Shown: positions 1-12,182 of the stretch, piece by piece
Layout: every line of letters begins with the position of its first letter
How positions within the stretch are numbered: position 1 is the first letter of the stretch
Assembly: GCF_001544295.1 (NCBI RefSeq)
Contig: NZ_BCQF01000012.1
Span: forward strand, 23,275 to 87,274
Reading direction: 5' to 3'
DNA length: 64,000 nucleotides
From: Enterococcus pseudoavium NBRC 100491
Lineage (GTDB): Bacteria > Bacillota > Bacilli > Lactobacillales > Enterococcaceae
Notes under the pieces: generated by a model
What the model was told of the DNA's origin: nothing
What the model saw: only the letters and a program-made list of their open reading frames with translations
Database searches by the model: none
Made by a program: the position numbers and the translations under genes

Positions 1-624
1 CACTTTATGCCAGTGGAAATGATTCAAGCCTGCAAATTTATAAATCAACTCATCTGGCTGTTTGCCTAATAATTCCGGTTCGATCATTTGTGCCATGACT
101 GGAACGTTGCATAAACCAATCACTTTGTCCCATTTACCGTAACGAACGACTGCTTCTGTCACCATGCCACTAGGATTGGCAAAGTTGATCAGCCACGCGT
201 CTGGACATAAACGTTTCATATCTTCCACGATTTCTAAAATGATCGGAACAGTCCGAAAAGCTTTAAACATTCCGCCAGCCCCGTTGGTCTCTTGCCCCAG
301 CATGCCGTAATAAGCAGGAATTCGTTCATCTTTGATCCGAGCTTCTAATAAACCCACACGAAATTGTGTTGTTACAAAATCGGCATCTTTTAGCGCTGCT
401 TCACGATCTAAAGTCATATGAACTTTTACATCATAAGGAGAAGCATCCCACATCCGTTGAGCCATCGCACCAACGATCTCTAATTTTTCCCGACCTGCTT
501 CAATATCGACTAACCAAATTTCTCGAATGGGTAATTCATCGAATCGTTTGATAAACCCCTCCATTAATTCGGGGGTATAACTACTTCCTCCACCAATCGT
601 GGCAATTTTAACGCCTGCTGTCAT
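1..624 (-). CDS. 6-phospho-beta-glucosidase, GH4 family (3' end outside window)
   Basis: This is the first 208 residues of a GH4 enzyme whose family is usually about 430-440 residues. GH4 enzymes hydrolyse phosphorylated disaccharides in the cytoplasm using NAD and a divalent metal. The Rossmann loop GGGSSYTP lies at residues 11-18. Arg89 follows, then the NFANPSG stretch near 147-153. The metal-binding cysteine is in LCNVP (Cys172), and His202 is in GLNHFHW. The ATG at 622-624 is preceded by an AGAAGGAG ribosome site. The gene is divergent from an rpiR-type regulator, and a PTS beta-glucoside permease lies just beyond. It therefore probably cleaves the 6-phospho-beta-glucosides that the permease imports. 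Family assignment is firm; the exact sugar is inferred. Confidence 0.93.
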   Translation of the reverse strand, partial: MTAGVKIATIGGGSSYTPELMEGFIKRFDELPIREIWLVDIEAGREKLEIVGAMAQRMWDASPYDVKVHMTLDREAALKDADFVTTQFRVGLLEARIKDERIPAYYGMLGQETNGAGGMFKAFRTVPIILEIVEDMKRLCPDAWLINFANPSGMVTEAVVRYGKWDKVIGLCNVPVMAQMIEPELLGKQPDELIYKFAGLNHFHWHKV

Positions 625-689
625 GCAATCGACTCCTTCTGTTTTATTTACATTTTAATTATCCATTACGTAAAACTTCAATACAATCC

Positions 690-751
690 ATTTACAAACT
701 ATTCCATGCATATTTACAAATCCGTTTAAGAAAACGCTTCATTTTGTAAAT
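690..751. promoter_or_regulatory. repeated ATTTACAAA boxes between gh4 and rpiR, possible operator
   Basis: The divergent 218-base gap holds ATTTACAAA at 690-698 and 712-720, and its inverted copy TTTGTAAAT at 743-751. RpiR regulators usually bind inverted repeats near their own gene, so this is a plausible operator for one or both genes. A degenerate cre-like stretch, AGAAAACGCTTC, lies near 730-741. Binding is inferred, not shown. Confidence 0.4.
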
Positions 752-842
752 GCCAGTGTTTTTTTTCGCTTTTTTCTTTAATCCACCACAAAAATGTTTA
801 CGAATATTTTATAATAAACGTAAATGACTAGGAGGTTCTTAA

Positions 843-1760
843 ATGCTGTTAACCGAAAAAATGAAACAGACAGATTTTTCGAACGCTGAGGCGACTTTAG
901 TCGCTTATATTTTAGACCAAGGCACCGCGATCGAATCTCTGACCATCAAAGAAATTGCCGCGGTTAATTTTGTTCATCCATCAACATTGATCCGTGTCGC
1001 TAAAAAGCTCGGTTATCAAGGCTGGTTAGAACTACGTACAGAATTTTTGGCAGAACAGACTTATCTACAAACCTATTTTGAAGATGTTGACGCTAATCTA
1101 CCCTTCCAAGCGACAGATGGTTTGATGACGATTGCAAATAAAATCGCGACTTTAGAACGCACCACCATTGATGATACCTTAAGTTTGTTAAATCATGACG
1201 CTTTACAAAAGGCGAAGCAGCTACTGCTGAATGCGCAACAAATCAAAATCTTTGGCAGTAATGCCAATCTATTGATTTCACAAGACTTCGCTTTGAAAAT
1301 GCGACGTATCCAAAAAGATGTCGTCACTAGTCAAACCTTAGGCGAGGATGCCTATGAGGCCTTCAATAGTCGATCAGATACTTGTGCGGTCTTGATTTCC
1401 TATACTGGTGAGAATAATTTTATTTTGCACATTGCTAAAATCTTACAAAAACAAAAAACACCCATCATCGCCCTGACGAGTATCGGCGATAATACGCTAG
1501 CTTCCATGAGCCAAGCGGTTTTACGAATCACCACTCGCGAACGCTTGTATTCAAAGATCGCCAACTTTACGATTAATTCTTCGATCTGCTATTTACTAGA
1601 TGTATTGTACGCCAGTGTCTTTGCAGAAGATTATCAAAAAAATCTCAATCACCTCATCGAGATTGGTGAATTGGCAGATAAGCGCAAGACTAGCTCTGCC
1701 ATCATGGCTGAATCACCGGAATCGATGATTCGTTTTACCGAGTCTTTTCGACCAAATTAA
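843..1760 (+). CDS. RpiR/MurR-family transcriptional regulator (HTH + SIS)
   Basis: This is a 305-residue regulator of the RpiR family. The N-terminal helix-turn-helix spans about residues 33-57 (TIKEIAA...VHPSTLIRVAKKLG). A SIS sugar-phosphate-binding domain spans about 130-260, with FGSNAN near the start and ISYTGEN near residue 185. These proteins sense phosphorylated sugars and repress or activate nearby catabolic genes. The ATG has a strong AGGAGG site upstream, and a TATAAT at 810-815 may be its -10 box. It sits between a GH4 phospho-beta-glucosidase (divergent) and a beta-glucoside PTS, so it probably controls the GH4 gene. The ligand is not readable from the sequence. Confidence 0.92.
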   Translation: MLLTEKMKQTDFSNAEATLVAYILDQGTAIESLTIKEIAAVNFVHPSTLIRVAKKLGYQGWLELRTEFLAEQTYLQTYFEDVDANLPFQATDGLMTIANKIATLERTTIDDTLSLLNHDALQKAKQLLLNAQQIKIFGSNANLLISQDFALKMRRIQKDVVTSQTLGEDAYEAFNSRSDTCAVLISYTGENNFILHIAKILQKQKTPIIALTSIGDNTLASMSQAVLRITTRERLYSKIANFTINSSICYLLDVLYASVFAEDYQKNLNHLIEIGELADKRKTSSAIMAESPESMIRFTESFRPN

Positions 1761-1765
1761 GCCAT

Positions 1766-1803
1766 AAAAATGGAGTGTGCCAAAAGCGGCACATTCCATT
1801 TTT
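1766..1803. terminator. intrinsic terminator between rpiR and bglP (probably bidirectional)
   Basis: An 11-bp stem (TGGAGTGTGCC / GGCACATTCCA, one G-T pair) is flanked by an A run on the left and a T run on the right. It can stop both the plus-strand rpiR transcript and the minus-strand bglP transcript. Confidence 0.85.
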
Positions 1804-1811
1804 TTAATTTA

Positions 1812-3725
<1,914 letters not shown>

Positions 3726-3794
3726 CTAATTTGTATAACATTCTTTTTGCTAGAAAAGTGCGTCAACCATTCAGCGCTAAACGGTCTTCTCTTT

Positions 3795-4637
3795 TTATTG
3801 CTTTACTTTTTGAACCAATCTTGCGATATGGATTGTTAAGTACAATTTCTCGTCATTTGACATTTCATAATGGTATTTTTTTAGAATAAATTCGGCGATC
3901 CGTTCTACACATTGATAAGCATTTTGATATTTTTTTTGGATGATGACGAGTAACTCATCATCCGTTTCATCTGTTAATTGACGATGATTCATAATTCGCG
4001 AAGCAAAGAAGCGCAAATGTGTCGTAAAGCGATAGAAGTAGACCGATTCTTCATCTAATTGAACTTTAAAATAATAGCTGGTAATTTGAATAATCTCCTG
4101 CATCAATTCCGCCATCAAATACGCATCTTCATTATCACTTTCCGTTTGTGCATTCACTAAATGTAAAGCGATATTTCCCGCTTCATCTTCGCCTAAATCA
4201 ATTTTAAATTTTTCTTTGATCCGTTTTACTGCATCTAAACCAACTGAAAATTCATCAGGAAACAAGCGTTTGACATCCCATAATAATAAGTTGCGAACAC
4301 GGACCCCTTCTTGAACTCGTTGAATTGCGGCATATAAATGATCTGTGATTGAGATATACAGCGAATCATTCAATGGATTTTTCAACGTCACTTTTGCTTC
4401 ATCGATAATGTCATTGGCAATCTCTACATAACTAATTGGCATATCTTCAAGCAACTCTTGAAACTTGTGAAATAAATCGTTGTTCGCAAGGTGATAAGAC
4501 TTATCAATTGCTGTTTCAGCTATCTCATCCCCGACTTTTTTTTGAAAGGCCAGACCTCGCCCCATTACGACGATTTCGTTATTTTTTTCATCTGTCGTAA
4601 TAACTACATTGTTATTCAAAATTTTTTGAATCTGCAT
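3795..4637 (-). CDS. licT: BglG/LicT-family transcriptional antiterminator
   Basis: This 280-residue protein has an N-terminal CAT RNA-binding domain (about 1-55, beginning MQIQKILNNN) and two PTS regulation domains (PRD1 about 65-170, PRD2 about 172-278). When its PRDs are correctly phosphorylated by the PTS, the dimer binds a RAT hairpin and prevents termination ahead of the beta-glucoside operon. A GGAGG lies eight bases before the ATG. The gene is first in the operon with bglP, and its own leader holds a RAT-like element overlapping a terminator, so it probably autoregulates. The family is certain; the symbol is by analogy to licT/bglG. Confidence 0.93.
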   Translation of the reverse strand: MQIQKILNNNVVITTDEKNNEIVVMGRGLAFQKKVGDEIAETAIDKSYHLANNDLFHKFQELLEDMPISYVEIANDIIDEAKVTLKNPLNDSLYISITDHLYAAIQRVQEGVRVRNLLLWDVKRLFPDEFSVGLDAVKRIKEKFKIDLGEDEAGNIALHLVNAQTESDNEDAYLMAELMQEIIQITSYYFKVQLDEESVYFYRFTTHLRFFASRIMNHRQLTDETDDELLVIIQKKYQNAYQCVERIAEFILKKYHYEMSNDEKLYLTIHIARLVQKVKQ

Positions 4638-4781
4638 TTAGCGATCCTCCATTCAGTGAATTCGCTAGCAAAAATCACTGTCAATAAGTTTCTTCAATTA
4701 AAATGATAGATACTTTTGTAACCGTTGTCAAACGCAAATACGTTTTTTTATAAATCCACCTCCTGCCTTATGGCAACAAAA

Positions 4782-4856
4782 AAACCCAATGAGGGTACAA
4801 CAAACAACGTCGTACACATCATCAGGTTTAGCTTGTATTGAAACAATCACTATCCA
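4782..4856 (-). promoter_or_regulatory. RAT antiterminator site overlapping an intrinsic terminator in the licT-bglP leader
   Basis: Read on the minus strand, the leader contains GGATAGTGATTGTTTC followed by AAGCTAAACCTGATG, which resembles the ribonucleic antiterminator consensus of the BglG family. The AAACCTGATGATGTGTAC arm (about 4812-4829) also pairs with GTACCCTCATTGGGTTT (about 4782-4798), forming a terminator followed by a T run. The RAT and terminator therefore share bases and exclude each other, the classic BglG/LicT arrangement. Confidence 0.8.
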
Positions 4857-4882
4857 TCATTTGGTCTATTTAATTTAAATTC

Positions 4883-4911
4883 AGCTTAACAAATCGAGAA
4901 AGCGCTGTCAA
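4883..4911 (-). promoter_or_regulatory. licT-bglP promoter with overlapping cre-like site
   Basis: A TTGACA -35 box (4906-4911) and a weak TAAGCT -10 box (4883-4888) are 17 bases apart on the minus strand. TGACAGCGCTTTCT at 4897-4910 matches 10 of the 11 specified positions of the CcpA cre consensus apart from its last base and overlaps the -35 box. This suggests carbon catabolite repression in addition to antitermination. Confidence 0.65.
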
Positions 4912-4978
4912 TGAGTTTTACAAAAAAAGTTTTATTCTCTGAGCTTTTTCTAAATAGCATTTACTCTTAAAATGAACG

Positions 4979-5008
4979 ATAGCCCGCTCAAATATGAGCA
5001 GGCTATCT
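4979..5008. repeat. near-perfect hairpin in a gene-free stretch
   Basis: The arms GATAGCC-GCTCA and TGAGC-GGCTATC form a stem of about 12 pairs with one mismatch and a short loop. No T run follows on either strand, so it is not a clear terminator. The gap from 4912 to 5307 otherwise shows no gene I can support, only AT-rich sequence and small dyads such as GTAAC/GTTAC near 5115-5129. Confidence 0.5.
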
Positions 5009-5307
5009 AACTAATCAATATTTATTATTCTAAAGTTGCGGATGTTGACTATTACTAAAAATTAACTATTTCTCGTTTAAACGATGTATTCCCAAATCCT
5101 TCTAATACATCCTTGTAACCCTATAGTTACGCCAGTTTGATTAAATTTCATCAAAATGAGTTAAATTGTCGCATAAAAATATCTTTCGTGTATTGTTACT
5201 ATAGCATAATAAAACGGAAAGAACGTCATTAAAAGACAAAGTTAGTGAAATCTTAACTTGCCGCTCTATTTCGATACGCCAGAGATTTGCAAAAAATGAT
5301 AGCCATC

Positions 5308-5340
5308 AAAAAACGCTCAAGTCTAGTCAGACTCAAGCGC
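5308..5340 (-). terminator. metG terminator
   Basis: On the minus strand CGCTTGAGTC pairs with GACTTGAGCG (G-T pairs allowed) and is followed by TTTTTT. It lies just after the metG stop codon. Confidence 0.8.
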
Positions 5341-5351
5341 CTTTTTTTATA

Positions 5352-7373
<2,022 letters not shown>

Positions 7374-7392
7374 TTAAAAATAGATTCTCTCG

Positions 7393-7401
7393 TAGTATAC
7401 C
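7393..7401 (-). promoter_or_regulatory. possible metG extended -10 promoter
   Basis: The minus strand reads TGGTATACT about 30 bases upstream of the metG start codon, which fits an extended -10 element (TGnTATACT). No convincing -35 box is seen. Confidence 0.45.
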
Positions 7402-7653
7402 ACAAAACAACTCCCGTTTTCGGGAAAATCTCCCTGAATCAAAAGACATTTTTAGCTTTTACAGTCCGCCAAAAACCAGCTCTGTCACTGAATGCTTTCT
7501 GCTAGTTTTTGCTGGCACTGACCCGCAAAATTTGCGAAAATTCATGAATATTTTGCAACTGAACTGTTTTTTTCAATTTGCTTGTAAGCTGTTCGCTTCA
7601 CGATTTCTAGTGATAGGTTTTCTATAATGACATCCAGCACTTTAGCCAGTTGT
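7402..7653. other. gene-free region with nested palindromes
   Basis: No coding sequence can be supported here. CGCAAAATTTGCG (7524-7536) is a perfect odd palindrome. A longer inverted repeat with TTTGC..AAAAT arms spans 7531-7558 and overlaps it. An imperfect stem (AAAAACCAGC / GCTAGTTTTT) spans about 7466-7510. Function unknown. Confidence 0.4.
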
Positions 7654-7698
7654 AAAAAAACTTCTGCCCCATTTTCTTAAAAAAAATGAGGCAGAAGT
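7654..7698 (-). terminator. terminator of the Ser/Thr-rich lipoprotein gene
   Basis: The long stem ACTTCTGCCTCATTTT / AAAATGGGGCAGAAGT is followed by a T run on the minus strand. It lies just after the stop codon. Confidence 0.88.
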
Positions 7699-7720
7699 AT
7701 CTTTAATAAAAATTTTGCGT

Positions 7721-8323
7721 CTACTCAAATGCCCAAGTAATCGTATGACCATCTAACTCTGTGGTCCAAGAATCAAACGTAAGAACGCCATTAGTAATAG
7801 AATAAGGAATCGTCTGGTTCGCCACAGTAATCGTCTCGTTTGTCATTGTGTACTCATCCTCATAATTAGGTCGGTAACTCCCTGCAAGTTCAACAAAGGC
7901 TGTTGAATCAGATGTAAAAGAGATGTACGCCCCTCCATCATGAACTAAATTTTGCGGAGCTTTGTTTTCGTCCATCGCTTGATTGACAGCTTGACCATCA
8001 AATAACACGGGTGCTAATGAAAAGCTCTTTCCTACCAGTTGCTGTTGAGCGAGCGCTAAGTTGTCCGGTTGACTACTAGCGATCGTACTGGCTGGTAATT
8101 CGGAACTGCTACTGACAGCACTTTCGAACGTTGCGCTACTAATACTTTCTGCTGCTGAACTGCTGCTAAGCGTACTCTTCTTTTCTTCACTAGTACTGCT
8201 AGTACTTGCTACTGTTGAGCTAACTTCTCCGGTTGATGCTACTGTTGTCTTCGTCGCTGATTTTTGACACGCCCCTAATACTAAAACGCTTACCAAAAGG
8301 CACCCCACTACTAACTTTTTCAT
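7721..8323 (-). CDS. Ser/Thr-rich lipoprotein of unknown function
   Basis: This is a 200-residue secreted lipoprotein. The start is the ATG at 8321-8323, seven bases after GGGGG; a nearer upstream ATG is too close to that ribosome site. The signal peptide MKKLVVG... ends in a lipobox VLGAC, so Cys19 would be lipidated and the protein held on the outer face of the membrane. Residues of about 20-95 are a low-complexity Ser/Thr/Ala/Glu linker. The C-terminal part (about 100-200) is a compact, Cys-free region ending SWTTELDGHTITWAFE. I do not recognise this domain. It is flanked by terminators and stands alone. Confidence 0.85.
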   Translation of the reverse strand: MKKLVVGCLLVSVLVLGACQKSATKTTVASTGEVSSTVASTSSTSEEKKSTLSSSSAAESISSATFESAVSSSSELPASTIASSQPDNLALAQQQLVGKSFSLAPVLFDGQAVNQAMDENKAPQNLVHDGGAYISFTSDSTAFVELAGSYRPNYEDEYTMTNETITVANQTIPYSITNGVLTFDSWTTELDGHTITWAFE

Positions 8324-8443
8324 CTTCATTCCCCCGATTTCAGTCAAAATAATACCAGTTATATTTTAACAATAATAAATATTATTAACAAGATCTTCTA
8401 ACATAAGTAATGGTGGTTAACGTACTAACTATTAACAATGATA

Positions 8444-8477
8444 TAAAGAAACAGCGAATCCATCAGATCCGCTGTCT
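8444..8477 (-). terminator. probable terminator of the DUF2200 gene
   Basis: ACAGCGGAT pairs with ATTCGCTGT on the minus strand, followed by a T-rich tail with a C in it. It lies just after the stop codon. Confidence 0.6.
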
Positions 8478-8480
8478 TTA

Positions 8481-8825
8481 CTATTTTCGTAAAATTTTTT
8501 CCATTTTTTTACCTTTGGCTAACTCATCAACTAATTTATCCATGTAACGAATTTTCTGCATCAAAGGATCTTCAATCTCTTCTACTCGATAACCACAGAT
8601 GACCCCTTTGATCAAGGTAGCCTTTGGATTAAACTGTGTAGCTTCCGCAAAAAAGGTTTCTAAATCAACCCCATCATCAATTTGCTTTTGAAGCGCAGCT
8701 AGATCATAGCCTGTCAGCCAACAAAGCACTTGATCCAGTTCTTCTTTAGTCCGGTCCTTTTTCTCTACTTTTTGCAGATACATCGGATAAATTGAAGCAA
8801 AACTCATTTTGAAGACTCTGCTCAT
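8481..8825 (-). CDS. DUF2200 family protein
   Basis: This 114-residue cytoplasmic protein matches the DUF2200 family in length and in its conserved blocks: the N-terminal FKMSFASIYPMY, the central LTGYD, the VICGYRVEEIEDPLMQKIRYMDKL stretch near residues 74-98, and the terminal KGKKMEKILRK. The family has no established biochemical role that I know of. It has no signal peptide and is probably monocistronic, bounded by a terminator downstream and a gap of about 120 bases to the malic enzyme gene upstream. Confidence 0.88.
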   Translation of the reverse strand: MSRVFKMSFASIYPMYLQKVEKKDRTKEELDQVLCWLTGYDLAALQKQIDDGVDLETFFAEATQFNPKATLIKGVICGYRVEEIEDPLMQKIRYMDKLVDELAKGKKMEKILRK

Positions 8826-8945
8826 CGTTTCTACTCCCCTCTCTCTAAAAATACGGCACGGCTAGGACAAGCCTGATAACTATCTCCCGACCTACTCCCC
8901 AATTTTTATATGTCAGATTTTTCGTTTAAATGAACGTTCTTTAAT

Positions 8946-10115
8946 TTAACGCGTCACGCCATCTTGACGAGCGGCTTCGGCAACTTTTTCCGTGATCGAA
9001 TCCACCACATTTTGTTCAAAAGCGGATGGAATGATGTAGTCAGAAGTCAACTCCGAGTAAGGAATCGAATCGGCAATCGCATGGGCACAAGCCAATTTCA
9101 TCTTCGGAGTAATTTTTTTCGCTTCGGCCACAAATGCTCCGCGGAATAATCCTGGAAAAGCCAACACGTTATTAATTTGGTTAGGAAAATCTGAACGTCC
9201 CGTGCCCACGACAGTCGCTCCGCCTGCTAGTGCTTCGGCATAAGTAATCTCTGGTTCCGGATTAGCCATCGGGAAGACGATATTGCCATCATTCATGGAA
9301 GCAACCATTTCTTTGGTCACTAGATTAGGTGCGGATACCCCAATAAACACATCGGCTCCGATGAATGCTTCAGCCATCGTACCAGAAAAATCTTTTGGTT
9401 CAATCAGTTCGATAATTTCTTTTTCCACAAATGTCGCATTGGTCAACTGTTCATTTAATGCCCCATCTTTGTTAAAGGCGATGATTTGTTTCACTCCCAG
9501 ATCGACCAGCATATGGATAATCGCACTACCGGCAGCGCCGGTTCCTGAGATCACGACTTTCAAATCTTGCGGTTCTTTTTTCACTAATTTTAGTGCATTG
9601 ATCAAAGCAGCCGTCACGACGATCGCCGTCCCATGCTGATCATCATGAAAAACGGGAATATCTAACGCTTCAATCAAGGCCCGTTCGATTTCCACACAAC
9701 GAGGAGCGCTGATGTCTTCTAGGTTGATCCCGCCAAATGTCGGAGCAATTGCTTTAACAATCTGAATAATTTCTTGCGGATCTTTTGTATCCAAACAGAT
9801 CGGCACGGCATCAATATTCGCAAATTCTTTGAATAAAAGTGCTTTGCCTTCCATCACTGGTAACGCAGCTTCTGGTCCAATATCACCTAACCCTAAGACT
9901 GCCGTACCATCCGTCACCACGGCAACACTATTGCCTTTCCACGTGTATTCATAGGCTTTATTTTTATCTTCCGCAATCTTAAGGCAAGGTTCCGCGACTC
10001 CCGGTGTATAAGCCAAAGCTAAATCTTCTTTGCTTTCCACTTTGGCTTTGCTGGTCACTTCGATTTTCCCCCGCCATTTTTTATGGGCGGCTAAAGCTTC
10101 TTCATAAATCGTCAT
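8946..10115 (-). CDS. NAD(P)-dependent malic enzyme, short form
   Basis: This 389-residue enzyme oxidatively decarboxylates malate to pyruvate and CO2. Visible landmarks are the N-terminal [11 protein letters not shown], the [14 protein letters not shown] block with catalytic and metal residues near 65-85, FHDDQHGTA (metal site) near 155, and the Rossmann segment [10 protein letters not shown] near 190. The ATG at 10113-10115 is chosen because GGAG lies nine bases before it. It begins one base after the fumC stop codon, so translation is probably coupled. Together fumC and this gene convert fumarate to malate to pyruvate. Confidence 0.94.
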   Translation of the reverse strand: MTIYEEALAAHKKWRGKIEVTSKAKVESKEDLALAYTPGVAEPCLKIAEDKNKAYEYTWKGNSVAVVTDGTAVLGLGDIGPEAALPVMEGKALLFKEFANIDAVPICLDTKDPQEIIQIVKAIAPTFGGINLEDISAPRCVEIERALIEALDIPVFHDDQHGTAIVVTAALINALKLVKKEPQDLKVVISGTGAAGSAIIHMLVDLGVKQIIAFNKDGALNEQLTNATFVEKEIIELIEPKDFSGTMAEAFIGADVFIGVSAPNLVTKEMVASMNDGNIVFPMANPEPEITYAEALAGGATVVGTGRSDFPNQINNVLAFPGLFRGAFVAEAKKITPKMKLACAHAIADSIPYSELTSDYIIPSAFEQNVVDSITEKVAEAARQDGVTR

Positions 10116-10116
10116 C

Positions 10117-11484
10117 CTAGTTTTCTCCAATCATTTTCTCTGGTCTGACCCAGGCTTCATATTCTTCTTCCGTTACATAGTCCAAGGCCAGAGCGGCTTC
10201 CTTCAAAGTCGAACCCTCACTAAAAGCTTTTTTAGCGATCGCGGCTCCTTTATCATAACCGATATGTGGATTCAACGCCGTTACCAACATCAGCGACTGT
10301 TCCAACAATTCAGCCATCCGATCTTCATTGACCACTAGCCCCTGCAAACATTTCTCACGAAACGAATCAAGCGCATCCGTCAGCAAACGAATACTTTGCA
10401 ATAAATCAAATGCGATCAACGGTAGATAGACATTCAATTCAAAATTTCCTTGCGAAGCTGCAATCCCGATTGCTGCATCATTGCCCATCACTTGGACTGC
10501 CACCATCGCTAAGGCTTCACATTGTGTTGGATTAACTTTTCCCGGCATAATCGAGCTACCTGGTTCATTGGCAGGCAATGTAATTTCACCTAAGCCGCTA
10601 CGGGGGCCACTCGCTAACCAACGAATATCATTAGCCATCTTCAGACAATTAGCTGCTAAGGCTTTTAAGGCTCCGCTAACAAAAATTGCCGCATCACGAT
10701 TGGCTAACGCATGAAATTTATTGCTTTCACTAACGAAATGAACGCCAGTTTCTGCTTTCAACGCTGTGATAAAGGCTTCTTCATAAGCTTTCGAAGCATT
10801 CAAACCAGTACCCACTGCCGTTCCACCAATCGCCAACTGACGAAGCTCAGCCAAACTATTGAGTAGCATCGTTTCGTTATGTTCCAAGGCAGAGCGCCAA
10901 CCGCTGATTTCTTGAGCAAAAGTCACCGGTGTCGCATCTTGCAAATGGGTTCGACCAATTTTAATCACGTTTTGATTGGCGGCTTCCAATTCTTCCAACG
11001 CTCCAATCATCTGATGGATGGCCGGCAATAATTTTTGTTCAATCGCCAGCGTTCCTGCTAAGTGTAATGCCGTTGGAAAAACATCATTAGAACTTTGCGA
11101 CATATTCACATCATCGTTGGGATGGATCGTTACCCCCTCTTGGCTTGCTAAATGAGCAATCACCTCATTGGTATTCATGTTGCTTTGCGTACCACTTCCC
11201 GTCTGCCAAACAACCAGCGGAAATTCATCCCAGTTTGCACCTTTAAGTAAAAGATCCGCCGCCTTTTGAATCGCTTGTGCTTTTTCTTCGGTTAATTTTC
11301 CGGTCTGTTGATTGGCAATTGCCGCCATTTTCTTGACCAAGACTAGTGCTTCCAATAATTCAGGCGGCATTTTTTCGCCACCGATTTTAAAATTTTGGCG
11401 GCTTCGTTCAGTTTGTGCTCCCCACCAGGCTTCCTTAGGGACTTCAAGCGCCCCCATTGAATCTCGTTCCGTCCGTGTTTCCAT
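10117..11484 (-). CDS. fumC: class II fumarate hydratase
   Basis: This 455-residue enzyme interconverts fumarate and malate in the cytoplasm without an iron-sulfur cluster. The fumarase/aspartase signature [11 protein letters not shown] is near residue 310. The substrate-binding [12 protein letters not shown] is near 97 and [10 protein letters not shown] near 175. An AAGGAG sits nine bases before the ATG. The gene is the first of a two-gene operon with a malic enzyme (gap one base). A full TCA cycle is not expected in this kind of organism, so the pair probably serves dicarboxylate use. No dicarboxylate transporter is nearby in the window. Confidence 0.95.
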   Translation of the reverse strand: METRTERDSMGALEVPKEAWWGAQTERSRQNFKIGGEKMPPELLEALVLVKKMAAIANQQTGKLTEEKAQAIQKAADLLLKGANWDEFPLVVWQTGSGTQSNMNTNEVIAHLASQEGVTIHPNDDVNMSQSSNDVFPTALHLAGTLAIEQKLLPAIHQMIGALEELEAANQNVIKIGRTHLQDATPVTFAQEISGWRSALEHNETMLLNSLAELRQLAIGGTAVGTGLNASKAYEEAFITALKAETGVHFVSESNKFHALANRDAAIFVSGALKALAANCLKMANDIRWLASGPRSGLGEITLPANEPGSSIMPGKVNPTQCEALAMVAVQVMGNDAAIGIAASQGNFELNVYLPLIAFDLLQSIRLLTDALDSFREKCLQGLVVNEDRMAELLEQSLMLVTALNPHIGYDKGAAIAKKAFSEGSTLKEAALALDYVTEEEYEAWVRPEKMIGEN

Positions 11485-11631
11485 ACATTCGACTCCTTAT
11501 ACTGATAAATAATTAACTATTTGGTTCGATTATCGCTTATTTAACGAATAAAAGGAACTCATTTTTATAAAAACAGGAAAAATAAATTTATTTTCATGCT
11601 GTGAAGCATCGGCTGATCTTCCCAAAACAAA

Positions 11632-11669
11632 AAAAGAGGCACGACAAAATTCATGTCGCACCCTCTTTT
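11632..11669 (-). terminator. terminator of the relA-dtd operon
   Basis: An imperfect stem with AAAGAGG / CCTCTTT ends and an inner CGACA / TGTCG is followed by a T run on the minus strand. It lies 40 bases after the dtd stop. The gap on to fumC (11485-11631) shows no gene. Confidence 0.75.
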
Positions 11670-11709
11670 TCCAAATAAACGGAATTCCAGACGTAGCCGC
11701 TTTTTGATA

Positions 11710-12156
11710 CTATTTATCTCTAGTATCAAAAATAATCGTAATCGGACCATCATTAATCAGCGCGACATCCATGTCGCCACCAAATTCTCCAGTCTCTACT
11801 GTTAAACCGGCTTTTTTCAATCCTTCATTAAAGTATTCATATAAAGGAATCGCTGTTTCAGGTCGGGCAGCTTTGACAAAACTGGGCCGATTCCCCTTTT
11901 TAGTATCTGCATATAAAGTAAATTGCGATACACTTAAAACACTTCCGCCGACATCTTGTAACGACTGGTTCATTTTTCCCTCTGCGTCTTCAAATACGCG
12001 TAACAAAGGAATTTTACGAATCAAATAATCCGCATCTGCTTGTGTATCTTCTTCATGAATCCCTAGTAGAATCATAAAACCGCGATCGATTTGACCGATT
12101 ATTTTTTGATCGATCGTTACACTCGCTTGACTAACCCGTTGAATGACTGCTCGCAT
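11710..12156 (-). CDS. dtd: D-aminoacyl-tRNA deacylase
   Basis: This 148-residue protein removes D-amino acids mistakenly attached to tRNAs. It has the full DTD family pattern: [13 protein letters not shown] at the start, the [17 protein letters not shown] block near residues 77-93 containing the SQFTL motif, and the C-terminal cis-Gly-Pro region NDGPITI near 135. It follows relA by 26 bases in the same direction, the common relA-dtd arrangement in Firmicutes, and ends at a terminator. Confidence 0.96.
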   Translation of the reverse strand: MRAVIQRVSQASVTIDQKIIGQIDRGFMILLGIHEEDTQADADYLIRKIPLLRVFEDAEGKMNQSLQDVGGSVLSVSQFTLYADTKKGNRPSFVKAARPETAIPLYEYFNEGLKKAGLTVETGEFGGDMDVALINDGPITIIFDTRDK

Positions 12157-12182
12157 TGAAGTTCCTCCAAATAATTATTATT

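Noticed and set aside
1766..1803. Short inverted repeat considered as a RpiR operator
   Set aside because: It has flanking A and T runs and sits between two convergent gene ends, so terminator is the simpler explanation.
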